Assembly: GCF_037201975.1 (NCBI RefSeq)
Contig: NZ_CP147520.1
Location: forward strand, 7,564,001-7,628,000
Reading direction: 5' to 3'
Source of the DNA: Streptomyces sp. TG1A-60
Lineage (GTDB): Bacteria; Actinomycetota; Actinomycetes; Streptomycetales; Streptomycetaceae
DNA: 64,000 bases
In this document: positions 9,597 to 16,779 of the stretch, piece by piece
Numbering within the stretch: position 1 is the stretch's first letter
Layout: every line of letters begins with the position of its first letter
Program-made: the position numbers and the translations under genes
Notes under the pieces: model-generated
Told to the model about the DNA's origin: nothing
Database searches by the model: none
The model's input: only the letters and a program-made list of their open reading frames with translations

Positions 9597-10801
9597 GCCA
9601 GGAGAGCCCGATGGCCCACCCCACACCCGCCGTATGCGACCGCGTCCTGTCCCTGACGCCCACCGGACTGCCCGCGTACGTCTACGACCTGGCCGCCCTG
9701 CGCGACCACGCCGCCCACGTACGCGCCGCCCTTCCCGAACGCGTCGAGCTGTACTACGCGGCCAAGGCCAACCCCGAGCCGGAGATCCTCGCCGCGCTCG
9801 GCCCGTACGTCGACGGCTACGAGGTGTCCTCCGGCGGGGAACTCGCCCATGTGGCCAAGGCCGTGCCGGGCCGCCCGCTGGCCTTCGGCGGCCCCGGCAA
9901 GACCCCGGACGAGATCCGGACGGCGCTGGAACAGGGCGTCGAGCGCTTCCATGTGGAGAGCGAGCACGACCTGCGCGTGCTCGCGGAGCTGGCACGCCAG
10001 GTGGCGCCCGAGGCCCCGGTGGGTGTGCTGCTCCGCTTCAACCTCGCCGTGGCGGACGGTTCGCTGGCGGGCAGCGCGCTCGCCATGGGCGGGCGCCCCA
10101 CGCCCTTCGGCCTGGACCCCGCACAGGCACCGGAGGCACTCCGCCCCCTCACGGACGGCACCTGCCCGCACCTCGCACTGCTCGGCGTCCACGCCCACCT
10201 GGCGAGCGGACTCGACGCGCCCGAACAGCTCTCCGTCGCCCGCTCGGTCGTGGAGTGGGCGACGGGGCTGGGCGTACCGCTCTCCGAGGTGAACGTCGGC
10301 GGCGGCATGGCCGTGGACTACGCGCGCCCCGAGAGCCGCTTCGACTGGAAGGCGTACGGCGCGGGTCTGGCCCGACTCGCCGACGCCCATCCGGAACTGA
10401 CACTCCGTATCGAACCCGGGCGAGCGCTCACCGCGTACTGCGGCTGGTACGCCACCGAGGTGCTGGACGTCAAGCACAGCCACGGCGAGGAGTTCGCCGT
10501 GGTCCGCGGCGGCACCCACCATCTGCGCACGCCGGCGACCAAGGGGCACGACCAGCCGTGCTCGGTGCTGCCGGTCGAGGAGTGGCCGCACCCGTGGCCG
10601 CGCCCGGCTGCCACGGGGGAGCACGTCAACCTCACCGGACAGCTGTGCACACCGAAGGACCTCCTCGCCCGCGGCGCCCGCACGCCGGGGCTACGGGCCG
10701 GGGACCGGCTGGCCTTCTCCCTCGCGGGCGCGTACGCGTGGAACATCTCGCACCACGACTTCCTGATGCATCCGCGCCCTGGCTTCCATTTCCTCGGCTG
10801 A
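9593..10801 (+). CDS. PLP-dependent decarboxylase, fold type III (PvsE/SbnH-like)
   Basis: A 402-residue alanine-racemase-fold decarboxylase of the diaminopimelate/ornithine decarboxylase group. The PLP lysine is in YYAAKANPEPE (Lys58), the phosphate-binding glycine motif is NVGGGMAVDY near residue 240, and RIEPGRAL near 280 is the other family signature. In vibrioferrin and staphyloferrin B loci the equivalent enzyme (PvsE, SbnH) decarboxylates an amino acid or its citrate conjugate to supply the ethanolamine or diamine unit. It is last in the siderophore operon. The ATG at 9593 fits the ATGA coupling; a second ATG at 9611 is possible. Substrate is inferred from context. Confidence 0.9.
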   Translation: MSQESPMAHPTPAVCDRVLSLTPTGLPAYVYDLAALRDHAAHVRAALPERVELYYAAKANPEPEILAALGPYVDGYEVSSGGELAHVAKAVPGRPLAFGGPGKTPDEIRTALEQGVERFHVESEHDLRVLAELARQVAPEAPVGVLLRFNLAVADGSLAGSALAMGGRPTPFGLDPAQAPEALRPLTDGTCPHLALLGVHAHLASGLDAPEQLSVARSVVEWATGLGVPLSEVNVGGGMAVDYARPESRFDWKAYGAGLARLADAHPELTLRIEPGRALTAYCGWYATEVLDVKHSHGEEFAVVRGGTHHLRTPATKGHDQPCSVLPVEEWPHPWPRPAATGEHVNLTGQLCTPKDLLARGARTPGLRAGDRLAFSLAGAYAWNISHHDFLMHPRPGFHFLG

Positions 10802-10831
10802 ACGGTCCGCAGGCCCTTGACGGAACCCGAA

Positions 10832-10878
10832 CGCCCGCCTGACCCCTCTGCGAGGGTGTGACCGTTGACAGGCGGGCG
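10832..10878 (+). terminator. Possible terminator hairpin after siderophore operon
   Basis: A perfect 10-bp inverted repeat (10832-10841 with 10869-10878) encloses 27 bases that contain a second small CCCT/AGGG pairing. It lies 31 bases after the decarboxylase stop. The right arm overlaps the TTGACA box proposed for pobA, so termination and initiation signals would be interleaved. Confidence 0.4.
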
Positions 10879-10893
10879 GACCGGGCGCAGACT
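10865..10893 (+). promoter_or_regulatory. Candidate promoter of pobA
   Basis: A perfect TTGACA lies at 10865-10870. With a 17-base spacer the -10 hexamer would be CAGACT (10888-10893), a weak match. The predicted start point near 10900 is just before the inverted repeat at 10909-10924. Confidence 0.4.
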
Positions 10894-10908
10894 CATGCGC
10901 GGAAGCTA

Positions 10909-10924
10909 GTGAAATGAAATTCAC
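10909..10924. promoter_or_regulatory. Inverted repeat, candidate operator of pobA
   Basis: The sequence GTGAA-ATGAAA-TTCAC forms a 5-bp inverted repeat with a 6-base spacer, AT-rich against the GC-rich surroundings. It lies between the candidate promoter and the pobA start, the position expected for repressor binding. The regulator is not identifiable here. Confidence 0.45.
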
Positions 10925-10986
10925 CTGACGAACACGATCGGCGCCCGGGTCGGACGCGGCTCGTCCTCAACGACGAGGAGTACTCA

Positions 10987-12177
10987 ATGCACACCACCGT
11001 CGGCATCATCGGCGGCGGCCCGGCCGGGCTTCTGCTGGCCCGTCTGCTGCACAACGCGGGAATCGACAGTGTGGTTCTGGAACGCAGGGACCGCGTCTAC
11101 GTGGAGCAGCGGCAGCGCGCCGGAATCCTGGAGCAGGCGACCGTCGACGTGCTGCGTGCCGCCGGCGCGGGGGCCCGGCTGGACGCCGAGGGGATGCCCC
11201 ACGACGGCATCGAACTGCGCTTCGACGGCCGTTCCCACCGCGTCGACTTCCCCGAGCTGACCGGCGGGCGTCGGGTGTGGGTCTACGCGCAGACCGAGGT
11301 CGTCAAGGACCTCATCGCCCTCCAGCTCGCCGACGGCGGACCGCTGCTGTTCGAGGCCGAGGTGCACGCGGTGGAGGGGGCCGCCACCGACCGCCCGGTG
11401 ATCCGCTACACCCATCAGGGCCGCGAGCAGACCCTGACCTGCGACTACGTGGTCGGCTGCGACGGCTTCCACGGCGTGGCCCGTACGGCCGTCCCCGACG
11501 ACGTACGCACGACGTACGAGCGGACGTACCCCTACTCCTGGCTGGGCATCCTCGCCGATGCCCAGCCCGTCTACGACGAGCTGCTCTACGCCCACTCCGA
11601 GCGCGGGTTCGCGCTGGCCAGCATGCGGTCGCCGTCCGTGAGCCGCCTCTACCTCCAGGTCCCGAACGGCACCGATCCCGCCGACTGGCCGGACGAGCGG
11701 ATCTGGGACGAGCTGGACGCCCGCCTCGCTCTCACCGCGAACCCGGGCTGGCGGCTCAAGCGCGGGCCCGTCACCTCCAAGGCCGTGCTGCCCATGCGCA
11801 GCCATGTCACCGAGCCGATGCGTCACGGTCGGCTCTTCCTGGCCGGTGACGCCGCCCACATCGTGCCGCCGACCGGCGCGAAGGGGCTCAACCTGGCCGC
11901 CACCGACGTCATCGTGCTGGCCCGTGCCTTCGCCCGGCTGACGGAGACGGGCTCCACCGACCTGCTCGACGCCTACTCCGACACCTGCCTGCGCCGGGTG
12001 TGGCGGGCCGAGCACTTCTCCTGGTTCATGACCACGACCCTCCATGCCGACCCGGCCCAGTCCCCGTTCGAGACCAGGCTCCAGCTCTCCCAGCTCGACC
12101 GCGTCGCCACCTCACGGCACGCGGCGGCCGAGCTGGCGGAGAACTACACGGGGTTGTCGCTGGAGAGCGGTTCCTGA
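10987..12177 (+). CDS. pobA: 4-hydroxybenzoate 3-monooxygenase
   Basis: A 396-residue class A flavoprotein monooxygenase, the length of PobA (about 394). The FAD-binding GxGxxG is GIIGGGPAGLLLARLL at the N-terminus, the DG motif is CDGFHGVAR near residue 160 and the GD motif is FLAGDAAHIVPPTGAKGLN near residue 290. It converts 4-hydroxybenzoate to protocatechuate using NAD(P)H and O2. A GAGGAG ribosome site precedes the ATG. It stands alone: no pca ring-cleavage genes are in the window, so protocatechuate must be used elsewhere. It is followed by a strong bidirectional terminator. Confidence 0.93.
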   Translation: MHTTVGIIGGGPAGLLLARLLHNAGIDSVVLERRDRVYVEQRQRAGILEQATVDVLRAAGAGARLDAEGMPHDGIELRFDGRSHRVDFPELTGGRRVWVYAQTEVVKDLIALQLADGGPLLFEAEVHAVEGAATDRPVIRYTHQGREQTLTCDYVVGCDGFHGVARTAVPDDVRTTYERTYPYSWLGILADAQPVYDELLYAHSERGFALASMRSPSVSRLYLQVPNGTDPADWPDERIWDELDARLALTANPGWRLKRGPVTSKAVLPMRSHVTEPMRHGRLFLAGDAAHIVPPTGAKGLNLAATDVIVLARAFARLTETGSTDLLDAYSDTCLRRVWRAEHFSWFMTTTLHADPAQSPFETRLQLSQLDRVATSRHAAAELAENYTGLSLESGS

Positions 12178-12190
12178 CCGAGCGCCGAGC

Positions 12191-12239
12191 GCCGAGGGGC
12201 GCGCCGTCGAACAGTCGGTTCGACGGCGCGCCCCTCGGC
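12191..12239. terminator. Strong bidirectional terminator hairpin between pobA and DUF8129-like gene
   Basis: A perfect 22-bp inverted repeat (12191-12212 with 12218-12239) around a 5-base loop, placed between two convergent genes 14 bases after the pobA stop. It lacks a U-tract, as is common in streptomycetes. Confidence 0.8.
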
Positions 12240-12283
12240 TTCCGGCCGTGCGGGCTGCCTCCAGCCGCGCCGACCGCAGAGTC

Positions 12284-12628
12284 CTACGTCCGGTCGGCCT
12301 TGGGCTTGCCCCGCTGGTCCGGCGTTCCGTGCGGCGGAGGACCCATGGGCTCTGGCGAGGTCGTCGGTGACACCGGGGAGCCGGAACTCCGGTCGTGCTG
12401 CTCGGGCCGCAGCGCGCCCGGGTCCCCGGACGTCGGCTCCGCGCCCGCGTGCAGCTGGTCCAGACGGGCCGCCAGCAGTTGCGTCACCGGGAGACGACCG
12501 GCGTGGGTACGCTCGTACGCCAGCACCTCCTCCACCTCCTCGGCGGTGAGTGCGCGGACGCGACTCTCCAGACTGCCGAGCGGCAGGTGGTCGTAGTCGG
12601 GCAGGGGCAGCGTGTCGCGATCTGTCAT
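12284..12628 (-). CDS. Small conserved actinobacterial protein (DUF8129-like)
   Basis: A 114-residue protein starting MTDRDTLPLPDYDHLPLGSL. The first half matches the short conserved actinobacterial segment with the pattern LPDYDHLPLGSLESRVRALTAEEVEEVLAYERTHA-like spacing, seen in lipid-droplet-associated and similar proteins; it is predicted helical. The second half is Pro/Gly/Ser-rich and probably disordered. No catalytic motif is visible. I chose the ATG at 12628; a GTG at 12637 would add three residues. It lies 24 bases downstream of the DUF6479-like gene on the same strand, so the two are probably cotranscribed. Function unknown. Confidence 0.75.
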   Translation of the reverse strand: MTDRDTLPLPDYDHLPLGSLESRVRALTAEEVEEVLAYERTHAGRLPVTQLLAARLDQLHAGAEPTSGDPGALRPEQHDRSSGSPVSPTTSPEPMGPPPHGTPDQRGKPKADRT

Positions 12629-12652
12629 GGGTCTCACTTCTCGCTGTCGGTG

Positions 12653-13012
12653 TCAGTGGGCGCCGAGGCCGCCGCCGCCGAAGGAACCGCCTCCCTTGCT
12701 CCAGCGCCGCCGCTTCTTCGACTCGCTGGGGCGGGTGCCCATGTTGCCGTGCACCTCGTACGGGGTCAGTCGGTTCTCGCTCTGCGGGATCTCGTCCGGC
12801 TCGCGGTTCACCCGCTCCTCACGGACAGGGCCGCCCTCCGGCATCCTGGGCTGCTCCTCGGGGCGAGGCGGACGTGGCTCACGGGCGCGTACCCGGGCGC
12901 CGAGCCAGAAGGCGCCGATCAGCATGGCCACCACGACGAGACCTGCCAGGAACGGTGCGATACCGCCCAGTACACCTTCTTCTATGGCTATATCCGTCCA
13001 TTCCATGTCCAT
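12653..13012 (-). CDS. DUF6479-like single-pass membrane protein
   Basis: A 119-residue protein with one hydrophobic segment (about residues 18-40, GIAPFLAGLVVVAMLIGAFW) followed by a charged Arg/Pro/Glu-rich cytoplasmic-type tail that ends in a Gly-rich stretch (GGGSFGGGG). This architecture is that of the Streptomyces DUF6479 family. A start three codons later (13006) is also possible. The molecular function is not known. Confidence 0.75.
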   Translation of the reverse strand: MDMEWTDIAIEEGVLGGIAPFLAGLVVVAMLIGAFWLGARVRAREPRPPRPEEQPRMPEGGPVREERVNREPDEIPQSENRLTPYEVHGNMGTRPSESKKRRRWSKGGGSFGGGGLGAH

Positions 13013-13241
13013 AAGGGATGATTACCCCCAATATGTCGAGTGAATCGGTCCGCCCCGCGCGATGCCCGCTTCGAGCGGGGGACGCGTGCTCCGTCTCGCC
13101 GAGCGTGCCGAGCGGGCCGGGAGTGGACGGGTGCCCGGTCCTCCGGCACGGGAAACGGAACCCGGTCGACCGACCGCGGCTCGGATGAGGCCCACTGTGT
13201 TTGGCCGGATGCCCTCCGGCTACCCGCCCGTCGTGACCTCG

Positions 13242-13610
13242 ATGACGACATCCCAACAGGAGCTCATCCGGTTCCTTGAGGACCGTTTCGCATGTGCTCA
13301 GGCGTGCACCGAGTGTGCGCGTGCCTGTGCGCTGCGGGCGAGCCTCGCCGATCCGGACGGGCCCGAAGGCCAGGAACAGATGCGACGCAAGGGCATCATG
13401 TGCGCGGAGGTGTGCGATGCCACCTGCCGGGTTCTGTCCGAGCAGACCCGCCTCGACGAGGCCGGCATCCGCGTCCAGGTGGAGTGGTGCCGCACAGTCT
13501 GCCTGGAGACCGCCCACGTCTTCGACGAGCATCCGGATGCCGAGGACGGCGCCAAGGCCTGCCGAGAGTGCGCCCAGGCCTGCACGGACTTCCTCGCCAC
13601 CCTCCGCTGA
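13242..13610 (+). CDS. Cys-rich four-helix-bundle copper-binding protein (DUF326/Csp-like)
   Basis: A 122-residue protein with regularly spaced cysteines: CAQACTECARAC near the N-terminus, CAEVCDATC near residue 60, CRTVCLE near 85 and CRECAQAC near 110. This Cys pattern is that of the DUF326 four-helix-bundle family related to copper storage proteins, whose cysteines line the bundle core and bind Cu(I). No signal peptide is seen, so it should be cytosolic (Csp3-like). I chose the ATG at 13242; an in-frame GTG at 13233 and an ATG further upstream exist but add non-conserved residues. Confidence 0.85.
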   Translation: MTTSQQELIRFLEDRFACAQACTECARACALRASLADPDGPEGQEQMRRKGIMCAEVCDATCRVLSEQTRLDEAGIRVQVEWCRTVCLETAHVFDEHPDAEDGAKACRECAQACTDFLATLR

Positions 13611-13691
13611 GCCCTGGGTGCAGGCAGGAAGCGGCGGACATCCTCAGAGGGAACGGCCCGGACCGTCCCGCCCCCAAGTGTTCCCAATTAC

Positions 13692-13705
13692 TGGAACACG
13701 TTCTA
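13692..13705. promoter_or_regulatory. KstR-like operator upstream of acyl-CoA dehydrogenase
   Basis: TGGAACACGTTCTA is an exact match to the 14-bp pattern TnnAACnnGTTnnA recognised by the TetR-family regulator KstR, which controls steroid/fatty-acid catabolism in actinobacteria. It lies 44 bases before the GTG of the acyl-CoA dehydrogenase gene. The motif and position are seen; the binding protein is inferred. Confidence 0.6.
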
Positions 13706-13748
13706 GCGTGTGCGCCGTCAGGTCGGCCTTGGGGAGCCTGGAGGCGCC

Positions 13749-14927
13749 GTGCACCTCGAATACACGCCCGAGCAGCAACGGTTGCGCACCGAACTGCGTG
13801 CCTACTTCGCCGAGCTGGTCCCGGCGGGCGCCTACACCCGCCACGCCGACCCGGCGGCGCAGAAGCGCTTCTACCGTGAGACCATCCGTCGCCTCGGCGC
13901 GGACGGCAGGCTCGGCGTGGGCTGGCCGGAGGAGTACGGCGGACGTGGCCTGACCGCCGTCGAGCAGTTCATCTTCTTCGACGAGGCGGCTCAGGCCGGT
14001 GTCCCACTGCCCCTGATGGCGCTCAACACCGTCGGCCCCACGATCATGCAGTTCGGCACCGAGGAGCAGAAGTCGTACTTCCTGCCCCGCATCCTCTCCG
14101 GGGAGATCGACTTCGCGATCGGCTACAGCGAGCCGGACGCCGGCACGGACCTGGCCTCGCTGAAGACGCGTGCGGTGCGGGAGGGCGACGAGTACGTCGT
14201 CAACGGTCAGAAGATCTGGACGACCAACGGCGACACGGCGGACTGGGTGTGGCTCGCCGTCCGCACCGACCCCGACGCCCCGCCCCACAAGGGCATCACC
14301 ATGCTCCTCGTCCCGACCACGGAGCCCGGCTACTCCTGCACCCTCATCAACACCCTTGCCTCGCACGACACCACCGCCAGCTACTACGAGAACATCCGCG
14401 TCCCCGTCTCCCGCCGTGTCGGCGAGGAGAACAAGGGCTGGCGCCTGATAACCAACCAGCTCAACCACGAACGCGTCACCCTCGCCGCACACGGCACCAT
14501 GGCCATCCGTTCCCTGCACAACGTGCAGCGCTGGGCCATGGAGACCAAGCTCGCCGACGGCCGCCGCGTCGTCGACCTGCCCTGGGTGCGCCGCCGCCTC
14601 GCCCAGACCCACACCAGGCTCGACGCGCTCAAGCTGCTCAACTGGCGCATGGTCAGCGCCGTCCAGGAGGGCACCCTCACCCCGCAGGACGCCTCCGCCG
14701 TCAAGGTCTACGGTTCCGAGGCCCGCCGCGACGCCTACGCCTGGCTCATGGAGATCGTCGCCACCGCCGGCGCCCTCAAGGAGGGCTCCGCGGGCGCGGT
14801 CCTGCACGGCGAACTCGAACGCGGCTACCGCTCGGCCGTCATCTTCACCTTCGGCGGCGGCAACAACGAGATCCAGCGCGAGATCATCTCGTGGATCGGC
14901 CTCGGGATGCCGCGGGTTCGGCGCTAG
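13749..14927 (+). CDS. Acyl-CoA dehydrogenase family protein (steroid-type FadE)
   Basis: A 392-residue FAD-dependent acyl-CoA dehydrogenase, normal length. It has the N-terminal helical domain with WPEEYGGRGL near residue 60, the substrate/FAD loop GYSEPDAGTDLASLKTRA near 125, KIWTTNGDTADW near 155, and the C-terminal FGGGNNEIQREIISWIGLGMPR typical of the FadE enzymes of steroid side-chain and ring degradation. It introduces a double bond into an acyl-CoA. The GTG at 13749 was chosen because GGAG precedes it and the family N-terminus HLEYTPEQ begins there. The KstR-like site upstream supports a role in steroid or branched acyl catabolism, though no partner genes are next to it. Confidence 0.9.
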   Translation: MHLEYTPEQQRLRTELRAYFAELVPAGAYTRHADPAAQKRFYRETIRRLGADGRLGVGWPEEYGGRGLTAVEQFIFFDEAAQAGVPLPLMALNTVGPTIMQFGTEEQKSYFLPRILSGEIDFAIGYSEPDAGTDLASLKTRAVREGDEYVVNGQKIWTTNGDTADWVWLAVRTDPDAPPHKGITMLLVPTTEPGYSCTLINTLASHDTTASYYENIRVPVSRRVGEENKGWRLITNQLNHERVTLAAHGTMAIRSLHNVQRWAMETKLADGRRVVDLPWVRRRLAQTHTRLDALKLLNWRMVSAVQEGTLTPQDASAVKVYGSEARRDAYAWLMEIVATAGALKEGSAGAVLHGELERGYRSAVIFTFGGGNNEIQREIISWIGLGMPRVRR

Positions 14928-15049
14928 CCCGATGTGACGAGGATTTACAGTTGGCACAAAAGGGGGATAGTTGGCATCAAGATCACCGCCATCTCTCAGA
15001 GGTGACGGCGCATCACTTCGATGCATCTGGCCCGGGCCGCGTTCGATCG
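14928..15049 (+). other. Spacer with short direct repeat next to transposon relics
   Basis: Follows the dehydrogenase stop. It is less GC-rich and holds a repeated GTTGGCA(C/T) at 14951-14958 and 14970-14977. It may contain an old insertion-sequence end. No gene is seen. Confidence 0.4.
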
Positions 15050-15053
15050 GTCC

Positions 15054-15255
15054 CGGGGGTACGGGACTCCAGGGTTCATGCCGCTGTCTGTGCCGACCGT
15101 CGCGAGGGCCGCGGCCGGGCTACCGGCGCCGCGGGTGACCTTGGTCCGAAGCTTCACGGTGGAGAAGGTCGACCCGATCGGATTCGTCGTCCTGAGATGG
15201 ACCCAGTGCCCGGCGGGGAAGTCGTAGAACGCCAGCAGCTCGTCGACCTCGCCGG
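15054..15255 (-). pseudogene. IS256-family transposase C-terminal relic
   Basis: The minus strand encodes GEVDELLAFYDFPAGHWVHL then RTTNPIGSTFSTVKLRTKVT and RGAGSPAAALA, which is the highly conserved C-terminal part of IS256-family transposases (normally NPIESTF). Only about 60 codons remain; the match fades after AAALA and the catalytic DDE domain is missing, so it cannot be active. Confidence 0.8.
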
Positions 15256-15265
15256 TGCCGGTGGT

Positions 15266-15640
15266 TCAGCGGGTGACCTCGTCGGCCTGCAGCCGGAGAC
15301 CGAGCCAGGGGATCGTCTCGCCCGGCAACAGGTACTCGTCGGTTTTCACGAATCCGCGCTGCTGCGCGAAGCGGAGGCCGTCCGTGTTAGATGCCAGTAC
15401 CACTGTCTCGATGACCTCGGCGCCGAGGTTTCTCGCCTGTGCGAGACCACGCTCATAGAGTTCTGCACCGAGACCCTGGCCACCGTGGTTGGGAAGGACA
15501 CGAGCGATGACGGTCGCCACGGGTGTATCGCTTGTGGGTGGGCGAACCGTCGTGCATCCGATCAGGGTCTCGTCGAGGTAGGCGACCTCCAGCCCGTGCA
15601 CCTGCGGCCGTGTACCTGGAAACGGCCGACCCGACCGGGT
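15266..15640 (-). pseudogene. GNAT acetyltransferase, N-terminally truncated
   Basis: The frame encodes the C-terminal two thirds of a GNAT fold: EVAYLDETLIGCTTV (strand pair), the acetyl-CoA loop NHGGQGLGAELYERGLAQARNLG, and ASNTDGLRFAQQRGFVKTDEY. The first helices expected in a 150-170-residue GNAT are absent, and the only upstream start in frame is a TTG at 15658 in unrelated sequence. It lies between an IS256 relic and a group II intron relic, so it was probably cut by their insertion. The last 120 residues are intact; substrate unknown. Confidence 0.7.
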
Positions 15641-15672
15641 CCCGCCACCCCTGTACAAGGCGGCGGTTCACC

Positions 15673-15798
15673 GGTCGGACGGTCGGCGAGGTGGTGCGTC
15701 TGCTTCTTGAGGCGTGCTACGAGCCGCAGTTCTCGGCCGGGTCGGATGGTGTCCCTTCCGGGCGGGGCTGCCGCAGCCCGCTTCCGGATACCCCCGCC
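15673..15798 (+). pseudogene. Group II intron reverse transcriptase relic (forward part)
   Basis: The plus strand encodes VGEVVRLLLEACYEPQFSAG then SDGVPSGRGC, which corresponds to the conserved reverse-transcriptase segment (A)EVVRLLLEAYYEPQFS-x-x-SHGFRPGRGCH of bacterial group II intron maturases. About 35 codons are recognisable; the rest of the protein is missing. Confidence 0.7.
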
Positions 15799-15871
15799 CG
15801 CAGCATGCTCTGACCAGCCGCAGGTACCGTTCGTCACGGAGGCGTTCGGCCAGGATCGCGAGCACGGGTCG
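15776..15871 (-). pseudogene. Group II intron reverse transcriptase relic (inverted part)
   Basis: The minus strand encodes RPVLAILAERLRDERYLRLV followed by RACCGRGYPEAG. It resembles the next conserved segment of group II intron reverse transcriptases (ILAEKIHDNRFLRLI...AGYLEDW). It abuts the forward fragment at about 15777 in the opposite orientation, implying an inversion inside a decayed intron. Similarity is moderate. Confidence 0.5.
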
Positions 15872-16128
15872 GCAGCGGCACATACCCCTTTGACCTGCTC
15901 TTTTTCTGGGCGGCAAGTCCGCGTGCCATAGGGCGGAACGCACGCTATGAGGTACAGGTCGCATGCTGTGTGATGTCCGGCGCCACGCAACCATGCGTAA
16001 CGGCGCCTCTACGGGGAGTTCAGTGCTATCTGCGGTGCTGCTTCATGGAGAGGGGCGGCTGGAGGGCCCGCTGCGCCCAGGAAGTCTCCAGCCCGGCATC
16101 CACGCAACCGACCTACGAAGAGCCGGTC
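15872..16128 (+). other. Gene-free stretch before symporter operon
   Basis: About 255 bases without a supported gene. The forward frame starting at 15970 is an upstream extension of the DUF485-type gene and has no family support. The region probably contains that operon's promoter, but I cannot place it. Confidence 0.4.
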
Positions 16129-16779
16129 ATGTATCCCCAGAAGAAACGTCCCCAAGACCCCCCGCGACCTCAACGACCCCCTGAGCCCCATGACCCCTTA
16201 CAGGACCCGCTCGTGGCCGTGCTCCTGTACCTGAGCCATCTCAACCACGGACACCTGTACTCCGAGAGCGAGTTGAGCCGGGCGATCAACGACTGCCACC
16301 GGTCGTACGGAAGCGCGGTCGACCTCCACATCTGGTACAGACAGTCGCTGAGCGCCGGGGGGACCGCGAATACGGTGGCCCCTGTCCAGGAACGGCGGGC
16401 ATGGGCTCTGCGGATCGCCGCCGACCTGGCTCACCGTCATCCCCACGACCGCTCCCTGCCCTGGGGTGCGGATGTGACACTGTCCGGCGCCCTCCAGTCG
16501 GCCGGCGCGCAGGTACAGGGTGTGCGCCGCCGCGCGTTCCTCGTCGCCGCCCCCGTCATCGCCCTGTACCTGGTGATCAGCTGTCTGGGGGAGGGGGCCA
16601 AGGAGGTCATGGCCGTGCCGGTGGCAGGCCCGTTGAACGTGGGTCTCCTGCTCGGTCTGGTCCAGCTCTTCGCCGTCGCGGCATGGGTCCAGTGGTACGC
16701 CCGGTACTGCAGAACCTCGATCGACCCGCTCGTCGAGAGCCCGGGCACGCCCGGTGAGGGACTGGAGTACCGCCCATGA
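16129..16779 (+). CDS. DUF485-type membrane protein, symporter accessory
   Basis: A 216-residue protein. The N-terminal 140 residues are soluble and not recognised (LLYLSHLNHGHLYSESELSR and a His/Arg-rich segment). The C-terminal part has two membrane helices (AFLVAAPVIALYLVISCLG and NVGLLLGLVQLFAVAAWVQW) ending in YARYCRTSIDPL, the arrangement of DUF485/YjcH proteins. Such proteins sit directly upstream of ActP-type solute:sodium symporters, as here, where its stop overlaps the symporter start (ATGA, 16776-16779). The start at 16129 follows a GAAGAG ribosome site. The long N-terminal extension is unusual. Confidence 0.75.
   Translation: MYPQKKRPQDPPRPQRPPEPHDPLQDPLVAVLLYLSHLNHGHLYSESELSRAINDCHRSYGSAVDLHIWYRQSLSAGGTANTVAPVQERRAWALRIAADLAHRHPHDRSLPWGADVTLSGALQSAGAQVQGVRRRAFLVAAPVIALYLVISCLGEGAKEVMAVPVAGPLNVGLLLGLVQLFAVAAWVQWYARYCRTSIDPLVESPGTPGEGLEYRP

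Noticed and set aside
6691..10842. A single 1383-codon plus-strand frame
   Set aside because: It is an MFS shadow, then the true second IucA/IucC gene, then out-of-frame reading of the decarboxylase gene caused by the one-base deletion at 9557-9561.
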